From: Candidatus Hydrogenedentota bacterium
Lineage (GTDB): Bacteria > Hydrogenedentota > Hydrogenedentia > Hydrogenedentales > CAITNO01
Direction: 5' to 3'
NCBI GenBank assembly: GCA_012523015.1
Contig: JAAYJI010000246.1
Span: 1 to 38,735 of the forward strand
Length of the DNA: 38,735 nucleotides
A program made the translations under genes and the position numbers. The notes below the pieces were generated by a model that saw only the letters and a program-made list of their open reading frames with translations, ran no database searches and was not told the DNA's origin. Below, piece after piece: positions 1 through 8,547 of this stretch. Numbering within the stretch: the stretch's first letter is position 1; each line of letters starts with the position of its first letter.

Positions 1-381
1 GAACCCCTGTCTGTCTGTCAGCTCTTGCCCGACGCCGACGGCGCCGTTATTGTGACCACACCGCAGGATGTGGCTGTCAGCGACGTACGCAGATCCATCA
101 ACTTTTGTCATCAACTGAAGATGCCTGTCCTCGGCGTAGTGGAAAACATGAGCGGCTTCATCTGCCCCCATTGCAACGAACGGACCGATATATTCAAGAC
201 AGGCGGCGGCGAAACAATGGCAAAAGAAATGGGTGTCCCCTTCCTGGGCCATATCCCCATTGATCCTGAAGTAGCAAAAACCGGTGATGAGGGCATGCCC
301 TATACGCACCATTTCCCGAACACGGAAGCCGGAAAAGCTTTTAATATAATTATACAACCCTTACTCGAACTAGACTCATAA
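1..381 (+). CDS. Mrp/NBP35-family Fe-S carrier ATPase (C-terminal part, 5' truncated)
   Basis: The reading frame is open from the first base, so the gene begins outside the window; 126 C-terminal residues remain. The text shows the family's [10 protein letters not shown] block, the conserved VVENMSGF segment, and directly after it a CPHC pair, the CxxC motif that holds a bridging Fe-S cluster in Mrp/ApbC/NBP35 proteins. The Walker A region is expected upstream and is not seen. The family binds and transfers [4Fe-4S] clusters in the cytoplasm with ATP hydrolysis. A NifX-like protein gene starts 23 bases downstream on the same strand, a frequent pairing in anaerobes, which suggests a metal-cofactor role. 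The family is clear; the target protein is unknown. Confidence 0.93.
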   Translation, partial: EPLSVCQLLPDADGAVIVTTPQDVAVSDVRRSINFCHQLKMPVLGVVENMSGFICPHCNERTDIFKTGGGETMAKEMGVPFLGHIPIDPEVAKTGDEGMPYTHHFPNTEAGKAFNIIIQPLLELDS

Positions 382-404
382 CCTATAACCAAAGGAGTAA
401 TCAC

Positions 405-743
405 ATGCGTTTTGCAATCCCCGTAGCCGAAGGTAAACTTGCCCTCCATTTTGGTCATTGTGCCCAATTCGCCATGGTCGATGTCGACGATGGATCGAAG
501 CACATTGTCAGCACCTTTTTGGTAGATGCACCGCCCCACGAACCGGGACTCTTACCCACGTGGCTCGCCAATCAAGACGTCAATATTATTATCGCCGGCG
601 GCATGGGCGTGCGTGCGCAAGAACTCTTGGTGCAACAGGGCATCGAAGTCGTTGTAGGCGCGCCATCCGATGCGCCCGAAACCCTGGTGCGCGCCTATCT
701 TGATGACACCTTACAAACGGGCGGGAATCTCTGTGACCATTAA
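405..743 (+). CDS. Dinitrogenase iron-molybdenum cofactor biosynthesis (NifX/NifB-like) domain protein
   Basis: A 112-residue single-domain cytoplasmic protein. The N-terminal strand MRFAIPVAEGK, the FGHC motif near residue 19 and the IIAGGMGVRAQ block match the small MTH1175-like family related to NifX and the NifB C-terminus. These bind Fe-S or Fe-Mo cofactor precursors; in organisms without nitrogenase their role is uncertain, and no nif structural gene is seen here. An AAAGGAG ribosome site lies 8 bases before the ATG. It follows the Mrp gene by 23 bases and overlaps the next gene by 11 bases, so the three probably form one transcript. Role in Fe-S or metal cofactor handling is inferred from family and neighbours. 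Confidence 0.88.
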   Translation: MRFAIPVAEGKLALHFGHCAQFAMVDVDDGSKHIVSTFLVDAPPHEPGLLPTWLANQDVNIIIAGGMGVRAQELLVQQGIEVVVGAPSDAPETLVRAYLDDTLQTGGNLCDH

Positions 744-1611
744 TCCCGACGACAAGAGTGCCGATCAAAACCTGACAATCACGGTCGTCGTCGACAACGA
801 AACGCTCTTGCCGGAACTGCACACAGAACACGGACTCGCACTCTGCGTGAAGACGCCGCAAGGCTCCTTACTTATGGATACGGGACAAGGGGCAGTGTTG
901 CCCCATAATGCCGCTGCCCTTGTCCTTGATCCGAAGGAACTGACGACCGTGGTAATCAGCCATGGTCACTACGATCATACAGGCGGACTGGTGCATATCG
1001 TTGATGCAGCGTTGCAGCCCATCGACCTCTACGCGCACCCTGCCGCCTTCCAATCCCATTGGAAACAAAATGCGGAACCGCCTCATAAAGACATCGGCAT
1101 GCCCACTGCGGTGCGCGACGCGCTCCAAAGCGCAAACGTGAATATTATCGAAACCACAGAGCCCCGAGAAATCTTTAACAACCTGTGGGTAACCGGTGCT
1201 ATTCCGCGCGTCCATCCTTTAGAAGATACAGGCGGCGCGTTTTTCCTCGATAAGGACTGCAGCCAAACAGACCGCATCGAAGATGATCAGGCGATCTGGA
1301 TCCACAGCAGCAAAGGAATCGTCGTGCTCTTCGGCTGTGCACATGCAGGTGTCATCAACACCCTCGACTATATCGCCGACCTCACCCAAGAACGCTCCTT
1401 TCATGCCGTCATCGGCGGCATGCACCTGCATCAGGCACGAGAAGAACGAATTGACCAAACATCGGCAGCATTAAAAGCCTATGGTGTTGAGGTGGCGGCG
1501 CCCTGTCACTGTACCGGTGCGGAAGCCATCGCACGCTTGCGCGACAAACTGGGGGACGTCATCCAACCTTGTGCCGCCGGCTCCGTCTTTACCTTCCCCG
1601 CCTTGATCTAA
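733..1611 (+). CDS. Metallo-beta-lactamase-fold hydrolase
   Basis: A 292-residue cytoplasmic MBL-fold protein. The metal motif HGHYDHTGG sits at residues 77-85 (H77, H79, D81, H82), with later ligand-like blocks GCAHAG, GGMHLH and PCHCTG. The set resembles proteins annotated as 7,8-dihydropterin-6-yl-methyl-4-(beta-D-ribofuranosyl)aminobenzene 5'-phosphate synthase-like hydrolases, for which activity is rarely proven. A GTG at 733 is chosen because it gives the usual N-terminus just before the first beta strand and overlaps the previous stop by 11 bases. An upstream ATG at 670 would add 21 residues translated from inside the preceding gene and is less likely. Substrate unknown. Confidence 0.87.
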   Translation: MTINPDDKSADQNLTITVVVDNETLLPELHTEHGLALCVKTPQGSLLMDTGQGAVLPHNAAALVLDPKELTTVVISHGHYDHTGGLVHIVDAALQPIDLYAHPAAFQSHWKQNAEPPHKDIGMPTAVRDALQSANVNIIETTEPREIFNNLWVTGAIPRVHPLEDTGGAFFLDKDCSQTDRIEDDQAIWIHSSKGIVVLFGCAHAGVINTLDYIADLTQERSFHAVIGGMHLHQAREERIDQTSAALKAYGVEVAAPCHCTGAEAIARLRDKLGDVIQPCAAGSVFTFPALI

Positions 1612-1643
1612 GTCGGGCTGCGAATACCTCACCCTGTCCATAC

Positions 1644-3071
1644 TCACAACAGGGGCGACAAAAGACGACAAAAGTTTTCCACCCACGCCCGACTCCGGCT
1701 CACCATATCAGGCCGGATATAATGGGCGGAACGCTGCAAGGAACGTATGTATCCCTCGATTTTTTGAATGTCTGTATCCGTGTAATGGAATAAAGCAATT
1801 TCAAAATTCAGATAGATACTGCGCATGTCCAGATTCGCCGAACCCGTAATGGCAAGGGTGTCGTCAAAGAGCATCACTTTGGCATGAACCATAGTCCGTG
1901 GCGCGGAATACAGGGTCGCCCCCGCAGCGGCGAGCTTCCGCAGCGCAGGACCCCGCGCCCAATCCACGATGCGATGATCGGAACGCATCGGCACGAGTAC
2001 CGACACATTACAGCCAGACCGCGCCTTCAGCGCCAAGGCCTTCAACAAAGAATCATCCGGCACGAAATAGGGAGTCACCAGCCAAATCCGCTTACGCGCA
2101 TCCATGATAGCCGTCAACAACGCATCATGAAAGGTATCGCCCGGGATATCGGGGCCGCTTGGAATGGTTTGGATCTCGCAGTCTGTCATGATCGAGCCTG
2201 AAGGTTCCGGAATAAGCATTTCAGGCGCATAACCGCAATAGGGACCGTGGGCGCGCACCGACTCACTATCCATCACCTCATCGGTGGCATAGTTCCAGTC
2301 GTCAAAAAATACCGTTTCAATATCTTCCACCGCCGGACCACATAAAAATACGCTCGCATCAATATACCGTTTGGGATGAGGGGACGGACCCATAAATAAC
2401 GTGCCCAGATTCATACCCCCAACCATGGCAACGGCATGATCCACCACCACGATTTTACGATGATTGCGCAGGTTCGCCGACCATTTATGCTGCAGCGGCA
2501 ACACGGGCAGAAAACGTCCCACTTGACCGCCAGCCTTACGCAGAGGGCGGACAAAGCGGCCGCTCGTGGTAAGACAGCCCAAGCCGTCGAGCAGCAAGCG
2601 TACTTCTACGCCCTCGCGCGCCTTACGACTCAACACTTCAACAACAGCACGCCCCACTTCATCACGACCCAAAATAAAGGTGGAAACGTGAATACACTTT
2701 TGTGCAGACTCAAACATGCGCATCATCGTGTCATAGGCAGTCTCGCCGCTGGTATGAAAAGACACGTAATTGCAGGGGCGCGGCGCAGGCAGTCCCGCCG
2801 TCGTGGCGATACGCACGACAGAACGGTCATCTTCGGGCTCTTCCTTCGCGTCCTCGCCGCCGGCGTAGAGCTGTCCTTTCATCTGTATAAAGCGATCTAA
2901 TTTCCGATCGCCCAAGAGCAGATATAAAGGGACGCCCAGATAAGGAACCACTACAATCGCCAAAAGCCAAGCTACGGTGCTCCCAGTCGGCCGCTTCGCT
3001 TGAAGCACACGCACGGCAAGGACCAATGCAAGCATAAATCCGGTAACAGCAAACAAATGATCCTGAATCAA
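1644..3071 (-). CDS. cls: Cardiolipin synthase (phospholipase D family)
   Basis: A 475-residue inner-membrane enzyme that condenses phosphatidylglycerol (or PG plus another phospholipid) to cardiolipin. Two N-terminal membrane segments (about residues 5-22 and 32-53) are followed by two PLD catalytic repeats. The first HKD motif is HRKIVVVD with H204, K206 and D211; the second is HAKVMLFDD near residue 395, followed by the usual GSANLDMRS. Length fits ClsA-type enzymes. The start is a TTG at 3071, 25 bases after the dsbD stop; no better ATG lies upstream and a GGGTAAGG stretch at the dsbD end may act as a distant ribosome site. It is probably co-transcribed with dsbD. The family is very clear; the exact start is less sure. 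Confidence 0.93.
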   Translation of the reverse strand: MIQDHLFAVTGFMLALVLAVRVLQAKRPTGSTVAWLLAIVVVPYLGVPLYLLLGDRKLDRFIQMKGQLYAGGEDAKEEPEDDRSVVRIATTAGLPAPRPCNYVSFHTSGETAYDTMMRMFESAQKCIHVSTFILGRDEVGRAVVEVLSRKAREGVEVRLLLDGLGCLTTSGRFVRPLRKAGGQVGRFLPVLPLQHKWSANLRNHRKIVVVDHAVAMVGGMNLGTLFMGPSPHPKRYIDASVFLCGPAVEDIETVFFDDWNYATDEVMDSESVRAHGPYCGYAPEMLIPEPSGSIMTDCEIQTIPSGPDIPGDTFHDALLTAIMDARKRIWLVTPYFVPDDSLLKALALKARSGCNVSVLVPMRSDHRIVDWARGPALRKLAAAGATLYSAPRTMVHAKVMLFDDTLAITGSANLDMRSIYLNFEIALFHYTDTDIQKIEGYIRSLQRSAHYIRPDMVSRSRAWVENFCRLLSPLL

Positions 3072-3096
3072 TTGAACTGCTGTGATTGCGATAACC

Positions 3097-4974
3097 TTAC
3101 CCTTTCGGCTCTAACACAACAAAAGTGGGCAGTCCAAGAACACCAAAGTATTCGACCACTTCCTGAACAGACCCACCGGACAAATCTTCCGCCTGAAATT
3201 TAATTTTTACATGATCTTCCAGTTGCTGCAGCACCGCTTCGTCTTTCAACACGGTCTTATCCTTGGCAAGACAGTTTTTGCACCACGTCGCCCAGAAATC
3301 GATGATGACGGGGCGCTGTTCTTCTAAGGCACGGCTCAGCCCTTCCTCAAGGGAAGCCGTCCATACACTGTCTTCGGAGGTCTCTGCCGGCACGTACACC
3401 GCACGGGTATACGCTAGATATCCATAGTATACGGCGAAGATCAAAATAAACACACCAAAAGCTTGCTTGACCCGAACCATCCACATGCCCGGTTTCGGCA
3501 AAAAGGAAAGGCCGGCGCCCAAAAACGGCCAGGGCAGCGCCATGCCGACCCCCAAGCCAAAGGGCAGCGCTAACGCAAAGACATAACCGTTGCTATACAA
3601 ATCCTGCGCTTGAAGAACCGTGTAGATGACCACAGGCGCGACACAAGCACCTGCCAATAAAGCGGAGACTGCGCCCATACCCAGCGCTGCAAAAAAATGG
3701 CCGCCGCTCTTCACGCCTAAGCGCCCCTGGAATTTTGAAAAGTCAATCTGAATCACGTCGAACATGGCAAGCGCCAAGACCACAAACAAAAGGGCTATGG
3801 CAACATTGAACCAGACCGTGGCATTCAATACGCCGAAGGCTGTGGAAAGACCAAGGACCACCACCAAACCCAAGGAACCGTAGACCAATGCCATGCCGAG
3901 CCCGTAGGCAGTGCCCAAGGCAAAGCCCCGTTTCCGTGAGCCCGCCTGTGCACCTGCGCCGATAATGGCGATATTGATCGGGATCAGCGGCAATACACAG
4001 GGCGTGAAATTAAGCAGCAGCCCGCCGCCCACTACCACCAGAATCATCCACCACCACCCGCTCGACGCGCCGCTCTTATCGGTGGAACTGCTCTCGGATT
4101 GTTGTTCCAAAAAAGTCAAAAATCCCCGCGTTTGCGTGTATCCCGCAAGGCTGCCTGTCACCTTGAATTGATCCGCCAAGGCACGCCACCCCACTTCCAC
4201 TTCGGTCGAGGGCTCCGCCGAAGGTGCTGCCTCGACAAGGGCTTCAACCGTCGCAGGCCTTGCTTCCGCCGTCACCAACTCCCTTTGTTCCGCAGCGGTT
4301 TCACTCTCGTCTGCGGGCAATTCTTCCGCCCCTTCCACAACGGCTTCTTCCGTCCTTTCTACAACGGCTTCTTCGGCCTCAGACGCAGCAGCCAACAGTA
4401 GTTGATCCACCGGCGGCAGCTGATCCCAAGCCGCAGCAGCAAACCATTCCGGTGCTGTCCGCTCCGGCGTCGTCTCCGCAGCGGTGACCGTGATCGGAAT
4501 CGCTATAGCCAAGACTTGCGGCTGCGCGCAGATCGTATCGTTGCACGCTTGATAGCGCAAACTTCCATTGAGCACATAGTCACCGGCAGCAAGGTCCGCA
4601 TCGGCCTGGGCGCGAAAACCAATAACAAAACTGCCGTCATACACGGCTACGGGATCTTCTGAAAATCCTAGACGCACCACTTCATGTTCGGGATAAACGA
4701 TTTCAATTTGGTCAAAGCCTTCGGTATCTTCCAGCGTCAATTCGGTGGGAATCAAAAAATCGTCTAGGGGGGTGTGCCCGTTCATGTGCCAGCCGTCGCT
4801 GATGCTGACCTGCACAGCGCCTAAGAAAGGAATACCGGCTTGGACGGTATCGTTTTCCAATGCCGCATCATAGGTAACGGTCGCCCCTTTTCCAAAGCCT
4901 AATTGACCAAAAGCTGCGGGACCGCCTGCAACGACCAAAACCAACAATCCAATACTGATAAATAATCTGCGCAT
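3097..4974 (-). CDS. dsbD: Thiol:disulfide interchange protein DsbD
   Basis: A 625-residue protein that carries electrons from cytoplasmic thioredoxin across the inner membrane to periplasmic thiol proteins. The start at 4974 gives a signal peptide (MRRLFISIG to AFG) and has an AGGAG site 7 bases upstream; the longer open frame to 5058 would put 28 residues before it. An N-terminal alpha domain carries ACNDTIC. Next comes a linker of about 90 residues very rich in Glu and Ala, then a CcdA-like membrane domain with PCVLPLIPI and AGACVAPV cysteines, then a C-terminal thioredoxin domain with WCKNC. All three cysteine pairs of DsbD are present. It could supply reductant to the secreted TlpA-like proteins encoded at 25553-29763. 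Confidence 0.95.
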   Translation of the reverse strand: MRRLFISIGLLVLVVAGGPAAFGQLGFGKGATVTYDAALENDTVQAGIPFLGAVQVSISDGWHMNGHTPLDDFLIPTELTLEDTEGFDQIEIVYPEHEVVRLGFSEDPVAVYDGSFVIGFRAQADADLAAGDYVLNGSLRYQACNDTICAQPQVLAIAIPITVTAAETTPERTAPEWFAAAAWDQLPPVDQLLLAAASEAEEAVVERTEEAVVEGAEELPADESETAAEQRELVTAEARPATVEALVEAAPSAEPSTEVEVGWRALADQFKVTGSLAGYTQTRGFLTFLEQQSESSSTDKSGASSGWWWMILVVVGGGLLLNFTPCVLPLIPINIAIIGAGAQAGSRKRGFALGTAYGLGMALVYGSLGLVVVLGLSTAFGVLNATVWFNVAIALLFVVLALAMFDVIQIDFSKFQGRLGVKSGGHFFAALGMGAVSALLAGACVAPVVIYTVLQAQDLYSNGYVFALALPFGLGVGMALPWPFLGAGLSFLPKPGMWMVRVKQAFGVFILIFAVYYGYLAYTRAVYVPAETSEDSVWTASLEEGLSRALEEQRPVIIDFWATWCKNCLAKDKTVLKDEAVLQQLEDHVKIKFQAEDLSGGSVQEVVEYFGVLGLPTFVVLEPKG

Positions 4975-5058
4975 ATACAATTCTCCTGAAACTTGGAGGT
5001 CAGTCCACTTTGCAAACCTCCCAAAAGTAGAACGCTTATTAAAAGCAATTGATTCCAA

Positions 5059-5274
5059 GCCTCAGCTTTCCTTGAACTATCCTGTTATTCTTGCGCCGGG
5101 GTAAAAAGACTTATGTCCTCAAAAAGCGCACTATTAGCGGACCCGCATTTCTGTTTGGTACCGATGTATCCGCTTTTCCAAAGCTCCTTTTTCGATGCCT
5201 TTAAATGACCATAAAACTACTAGATCATTATGACACAGCCTTTTCCTAAACGTCAATATGCGGACAGCGCAGGT
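5059..5274. other. Spacer between dsbD and the IS30 remnant
   Basis: No gene is seen here. The stretch holds the putative dsbD promoter at 5227-5256 and otherwise AT-richer sequence forming a long dsbD leader. A degenerate IS30 terminal repeat may lie around 5250-5271: it matches 12 of 22 bases of the inward-reading sequence near 5867-5889. That is weak by itself. Confidence 0.4.
5227..5256 (-). promoter_or_regulatory. Sigma-70-like promoter facing dsbD
   Basis: On the minus strand a TTGACG hexamer (5251-5256) is followed after 18 bases by CATAAT (5227-5232). It lies about 250 bases upstream of dsbD, just beyond the stop of the decayed IS30 transposase, and points away from it towards dsbD. 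It is seen by eye only, without experimental support. Confidence 0.45.
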
Positions 5275-5803
5275 TCAAACTCGAATTACAACCCTTTCCT
5301 GAAAAAAGACTTCGGCCGGAGTTCTGTAATGAAGTATTTCCCTTGGTCTATTATTTAAATCTTGAGCAGCTCTCTTTTCTTGCGTTTCTTTCGTCTTTAA
5401 CGCCAATGGGTGACAAAAAGATTGGTAAAGCGCTTGTCGTTATAAGCCGCTAGATAAATGATTTCATGAGACACTTGCATTGTGGGGTCGCCTGCATATT
5501 CCAGACGAAGGCGCCGCTAATTTGTTCGGGAGACCAATACTCATAACGTTTGCTTATGACATAACGCAAAAGAGGAGGATGATCAAGTTTCTTCTTAGGT
5601 TCTATCTCTTGACGCCGATTGAGAGCAAGCCGATCCGCAGCAGTGGAACACTAGCGACGGCGTACACTATTACGGCGCAATTCACGGCCCATACTACTTT
5701 TATGAAAACCGAGTATCTGAGCTATTTGTCGATTGCTCAATCCTTGGCTTTTAAGTGATTCTAGTTTTATACGGTCATCTCGTGTAAAATGGTGGTGGGA
5801 CAT
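5275..5803 (-). pseudogene. Decayed IS30-family transposase with frameshifts and an internal deletion
   Basis: An intact start (ATG at 5803, AAGGAG 9 bases upstream) opens into MSHHHFTRDDRIKLESLKSQ, an IS30 helix-turn-helix with the SNRQIAQILG and RELRRN blocks. The frame then stops at about 5651. In other frames further on, pieces YWSPEQISG and LRLEYAGDPTMQVSHEIIYL continue the IS30 order, followed by an in-frame stop. At 5275-5358 LNNRPREILHYRTPAEVFF restores the family's C-terminus, ending at TGA 5275. Intact IS30 transposases are 300-400 residues; here about 529 bases hold both termini, so most of the DDE catalytic core is deleted. It cannot make an active enzyme. Confidence 0.85.
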
Positions 5804-5994
5804 TATGGACTCCTTCGGGTGTTTGAACAGAACTATTGTACCGAAGATCTCTGTGATGTCCTCTTTTTTGCACCCGTTGCATTTCAACCTTGAATCCGCC
5901 AAATTATTTGTGGTGAAGCGCCGTATCAATCAAGTACAATAATGCAGTACGCTTGCGAAGAATATCCTCGAATTGACCTGTCTTTGGAGAATTT

Positions 5995-7521
5995 ATGAAA
6001 ACACTGGTGGTGAATGTTAATCCCCTTGAAAACCGTATCGGCCTCCTTGAAAACAAGCGTCTTGCCGAATTGGTCATCGAACGGGAAGAAGATCGAAGTA
6101 TAGTAGGCAATATTTACCGGGGCCGCATTGATGCAATCATTCCCGGTATCCAAGCCGCATTTATTGATATTGGTCTGGAAAAGAACGGCTTTTTATATGT
6201 GTCCGATATTGCGGGCGCTGAAGGTACGGGCGATATCGTCTTAGAAAACGGCGTGCCCCGTGCGAAATCACGCAAGAAACGGGCGCACCAACAACCTATT
6301 GAAACCATGTTCAAAAAAAATCAATATGTCATGGTTCAGGTCGTCAAAGACCGCATGGGCTCTAAAGGTCCCCGCCTCACCAATTTCATCACTTTCCCCG
6401 GCCGTTACCTCGTGCTCCTGCCCACCGTCAGCACCTTAGGCGTTTCACGAAAAATCGAATCGGACAAAGAGCGCGACCGCCTACGCAAAACACTGCGCGG
6501 CATGCGCCCCAGAGGCATGGGCATTATTTCCCGTACCGCTTGTAACGGGCGAAGCCAGGAAGACCTCAAAGGAGACCTCGATTTCCTAATGCGCTCTTGG
6601 AATAAGGTGAAGGACGCCTATGAACGCGCCAAAGGGGTTGCCCTGCTCCGTGAAGATTTCGGGCCCATCCTGCGTACAGTACGTGATCTTTTCAGCGCCG
6701 ACTTTGACCGACTCATTATCGACGACGAAGACGAATTCGAAAAAGTGCGCGATTTCCTGGAACATTTTTCGCCCCATCTCGTGAAGCGGGTGCGACTCTA
6801 TCGCGAAAAGCGGCCCCTCTTCGAAAAAATGGGCATTGAAACAGAAATCGAAAAAGCGCTGCGCCGCAAGATTTATCTCAAGAGCGGCGGCTATATCGCC
6901 ATCGATCATACGGAGGCGCTCATTGCCATCGACGTGAACACCGGAAAATTCACCGGCAAAAAACAACTTGAAGATACCGTATTACAAACCAATCTCGAAG
7001 CCGCCGATGAAATCGCGAGGCAGCTGCGACTCCGCGATATGGGCGGCATCATTGTCCTCGATTTCATTGATATGGACTTCCCCCAAAATCGGCGCACCCT
7101 CATGAAACATTTTCGCGAAGCATTGCGCCACGACCGCGCACGAATCACCCTCTCCGATGTGAGCGAGTTGGGTATGATCGAGATGACACGAAAACGGGTC
7201 CGCCATAATCTGGTCAAAGCCCTGTCGCAGCCCTGTCCCTATTGTGAAGGAAGCGGTATGGTAAGATCGGTCACCACCGTCACCTTTGATTGTCTCCGCC
7301 AGCTCCAATCCCTCTTTTGTGTGACCAAGGAAAAGCATATTATTTTGCAGGTTCATCCGGACACGGCACGGCGGCTGCGCGGTGAAAACCGAGAGCAGCT
7401 GGATCTCATCTGTGAACGTTTCGGCCGCGAAGTGTCCATCGAATCAGTATCTGATTTCCATATCCATCAAATTCACATGCTCCGCGCACGGAACCGCGAG
7501 GAAATTTCAGAGCTCGTCTAA
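5995..7521 (+). CDS. rng: Ribonuclease G/E family endoribonuclease
   Basis: A 508-residue cytoplasmic endoribonuclease that cleaves single-stranded AU-rich RNA in rRNA 5' processing and mRNA decay. The S1 domain is at residues 36-75 (GNIYRGRIDAIIPGIQAAFI) and carries an insert rich in Arg and Lys around residue 90. The catalytic metal aspartates sit in AIDVNTGKFTG and IIVLDFIDMD. The zinc-link motif CPYCEGSG is near residue 412. The length and the absence of a long C-terminal scaffold fit RNase G (CafA) rather than full RNase E. A GGAG site lies 7 bases before the ATG. A TACAAT at 5935-5940 could be a -10 box. It converges with hemH, 7 bases away, with no clear terminator. Confidence 0.94.
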   Translation: MKTLVVNVNPLENRIGLLENKRLAELVIEREEDRSIVGNIYRGRIDAIIPGIQAAFIDIGLEKNGFLYVSDIAGAEGTGDIVLENGVPRAKSRKKRAHQQPIETMFKKNQYVMVQVVKDRMGSKGPRLTNFITFPGRYLVLLPTVSTLGVSRKIESDKERDRLRKTLRGMRPRGMGIISRTACNGRSQEDLKGDLDFLMRSWNKVKDAYERAKGVALLREDFGPILRTVRDLFSADFDRLIIDDEDEFEKVRDFLEHFSPHLVKRVRLYREKRPLFEKMGIETEIEKALRRKIYLKSGGYIAIDHTEALIAIDVNTGKFTGKKQLEDTVLQTNLEAADEIARQLRLRDMGGIIVLDFIDMDFPQNRRTLMKHFREALRHDRARITLSDVSELGMIEMTRKRVRHNLVKALSQPCPYCEGSGMVRSVTTVTFDCLRQLQSLFCVTKEKHIILQVHPDTARRLRGENREQLDLICERFGREVSIESVSDFHIHQIHMLRARNREEISELV

Positions 7522-7528
7522 AGACAGC

Positions 7529-8533
7529 TCAGCACAGCGCAGACAAAGGTACCGCTTCATCCACCAGCGTCGCTGCGCAGTCGATCCACGCCTGATGATC
7601 GTTGAGTGCCGGCAGCCGCAAGAAAGAACTGCCCCCGGCCGCCTTAAACAGCGCGGCACTCTCAAGATCCAGCTCTTCCAATGTTTCCAAGCAATCGGCA
7701 ACGAAGGAAGGCGCAATCACCGCCACGCGTTTACACCCGGACTGTGCCAATTCGCCCAAGACCCTATCCGTGAAGGGCATCAGCCAGTCACTGCCGAAAT
7801 TGGATTGATAGGCGTGGGTGTACGCCGTTGGCGCAAGACCCAGGGCGGGAGCCAAAAGCGCCGTGGTAGCTTGGCATTGTCCTTCATAATGGGGTAATCC
7901 CGGCAGCGTCGGTTTATGCGCCTGGCGCAGCGGCAGCCCGTGATAGCTGAACACCACATGGTCGGGCGCAAAGTCTTTTAAAGGCTCTTCAAGCTGTTGA
8001 CGGAGCGCCTCTATATACGCGGGATGATCATAAAAAGGCCTTACCACGCGCAGCTTGTCCTTCAACGGCGCTGCGCCTTTCAATAGTGCAGCGAGCCGAT
8101 CTTTGAAGGTACCGTGGGTAGCATCACAATACTGGGGAAAGAGGGGAAACAAGACCAAACGCTCCAAAGGCATCGCCGCCAATACAGAAAAGGCTTCTTC
8201 CATCCGGCGCGTCCCATAGGCGGTACCCTTGTCCAAGACCGATCCGGGAAGACGCTGACGCAGCCCATCCATAAAGCGCTGCGTATACCCGTCCAAGGGC
8301 GACGGCCCTGAAGTCCAGATCTGCCGATAGCGCGCCGCTGATTTACCGGCGCGAAAGGGAACAATCACACCTTTCACAAGGGCGCTCCGCAGCAAATAAG
8401 GCAAGGCCATCACATAGGGATCCATAAGAAAGGCCTTCAGATAGCGCGCCACTTCGTTGCGCTGAGGCGCTGCAGGAGAACCCGTATATAACAAGAGTAC
8501 GCCCGCTGCGGCAGGATCAATAACCCTGTCCAT
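7529..8533 (-). CDS. hemH: Ferrochelatase
   Basis: A 334-residue enzyme of the classical length that inserts Fe2+ into protoporphyrin IX (or coproporphyrin III) as the last metal step of heme synthesis. The catalytic histidine lies in FSYHGLPLRQ and the conserved glutamate in APSFVADCLETLEEL. The segment LFPLFPQYCDATHGTF corresponds to the family's PLYPQYS-T block, and the N-terminus has the usual LLLYTGSP variant of LLxNLG. AAGGAG precedes the ATG by 10 bases. The gene begins 14 bases after the uxaC stop, so both should share a transcript. Whether the substrate is protoporphyrin or coproporphyrin cannot be told. hemE is present at 35188 on the same strand. Confidence 0.93.
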   Translation of the reverse strand: MDRVIDPAAAGVLLLYTGSPAAPQRNEVARYLKAFLMDPYVMALPYLLRSALVKGVIVPFRAGKSAARYRQIWTSGPSPLDGYTQRFMDGLRQRLPGSVLDKGTAYGTRRMEEAFSVLAAMPLERLVLFPLFPQYCDATHGTFKDRLAALLKGAAPLKDKLRVVRPFYDHPAYIEALRQQLEEPLKDFAPDHVVFSYHGLPLRQAHKPTLPGLPHYEGQCQATTALLAPALGLAPTAYTHAYQSNFGSDWLMPFTDRVLGELAQSGCKRVAVIAPSFVADCLETLEELDLESAALFKAAGGSSFLRLPALNDHQAWIDCAATLVDEAVPLSALC

Positions 8534-8547
8534 GAACGCGGTCTCCT

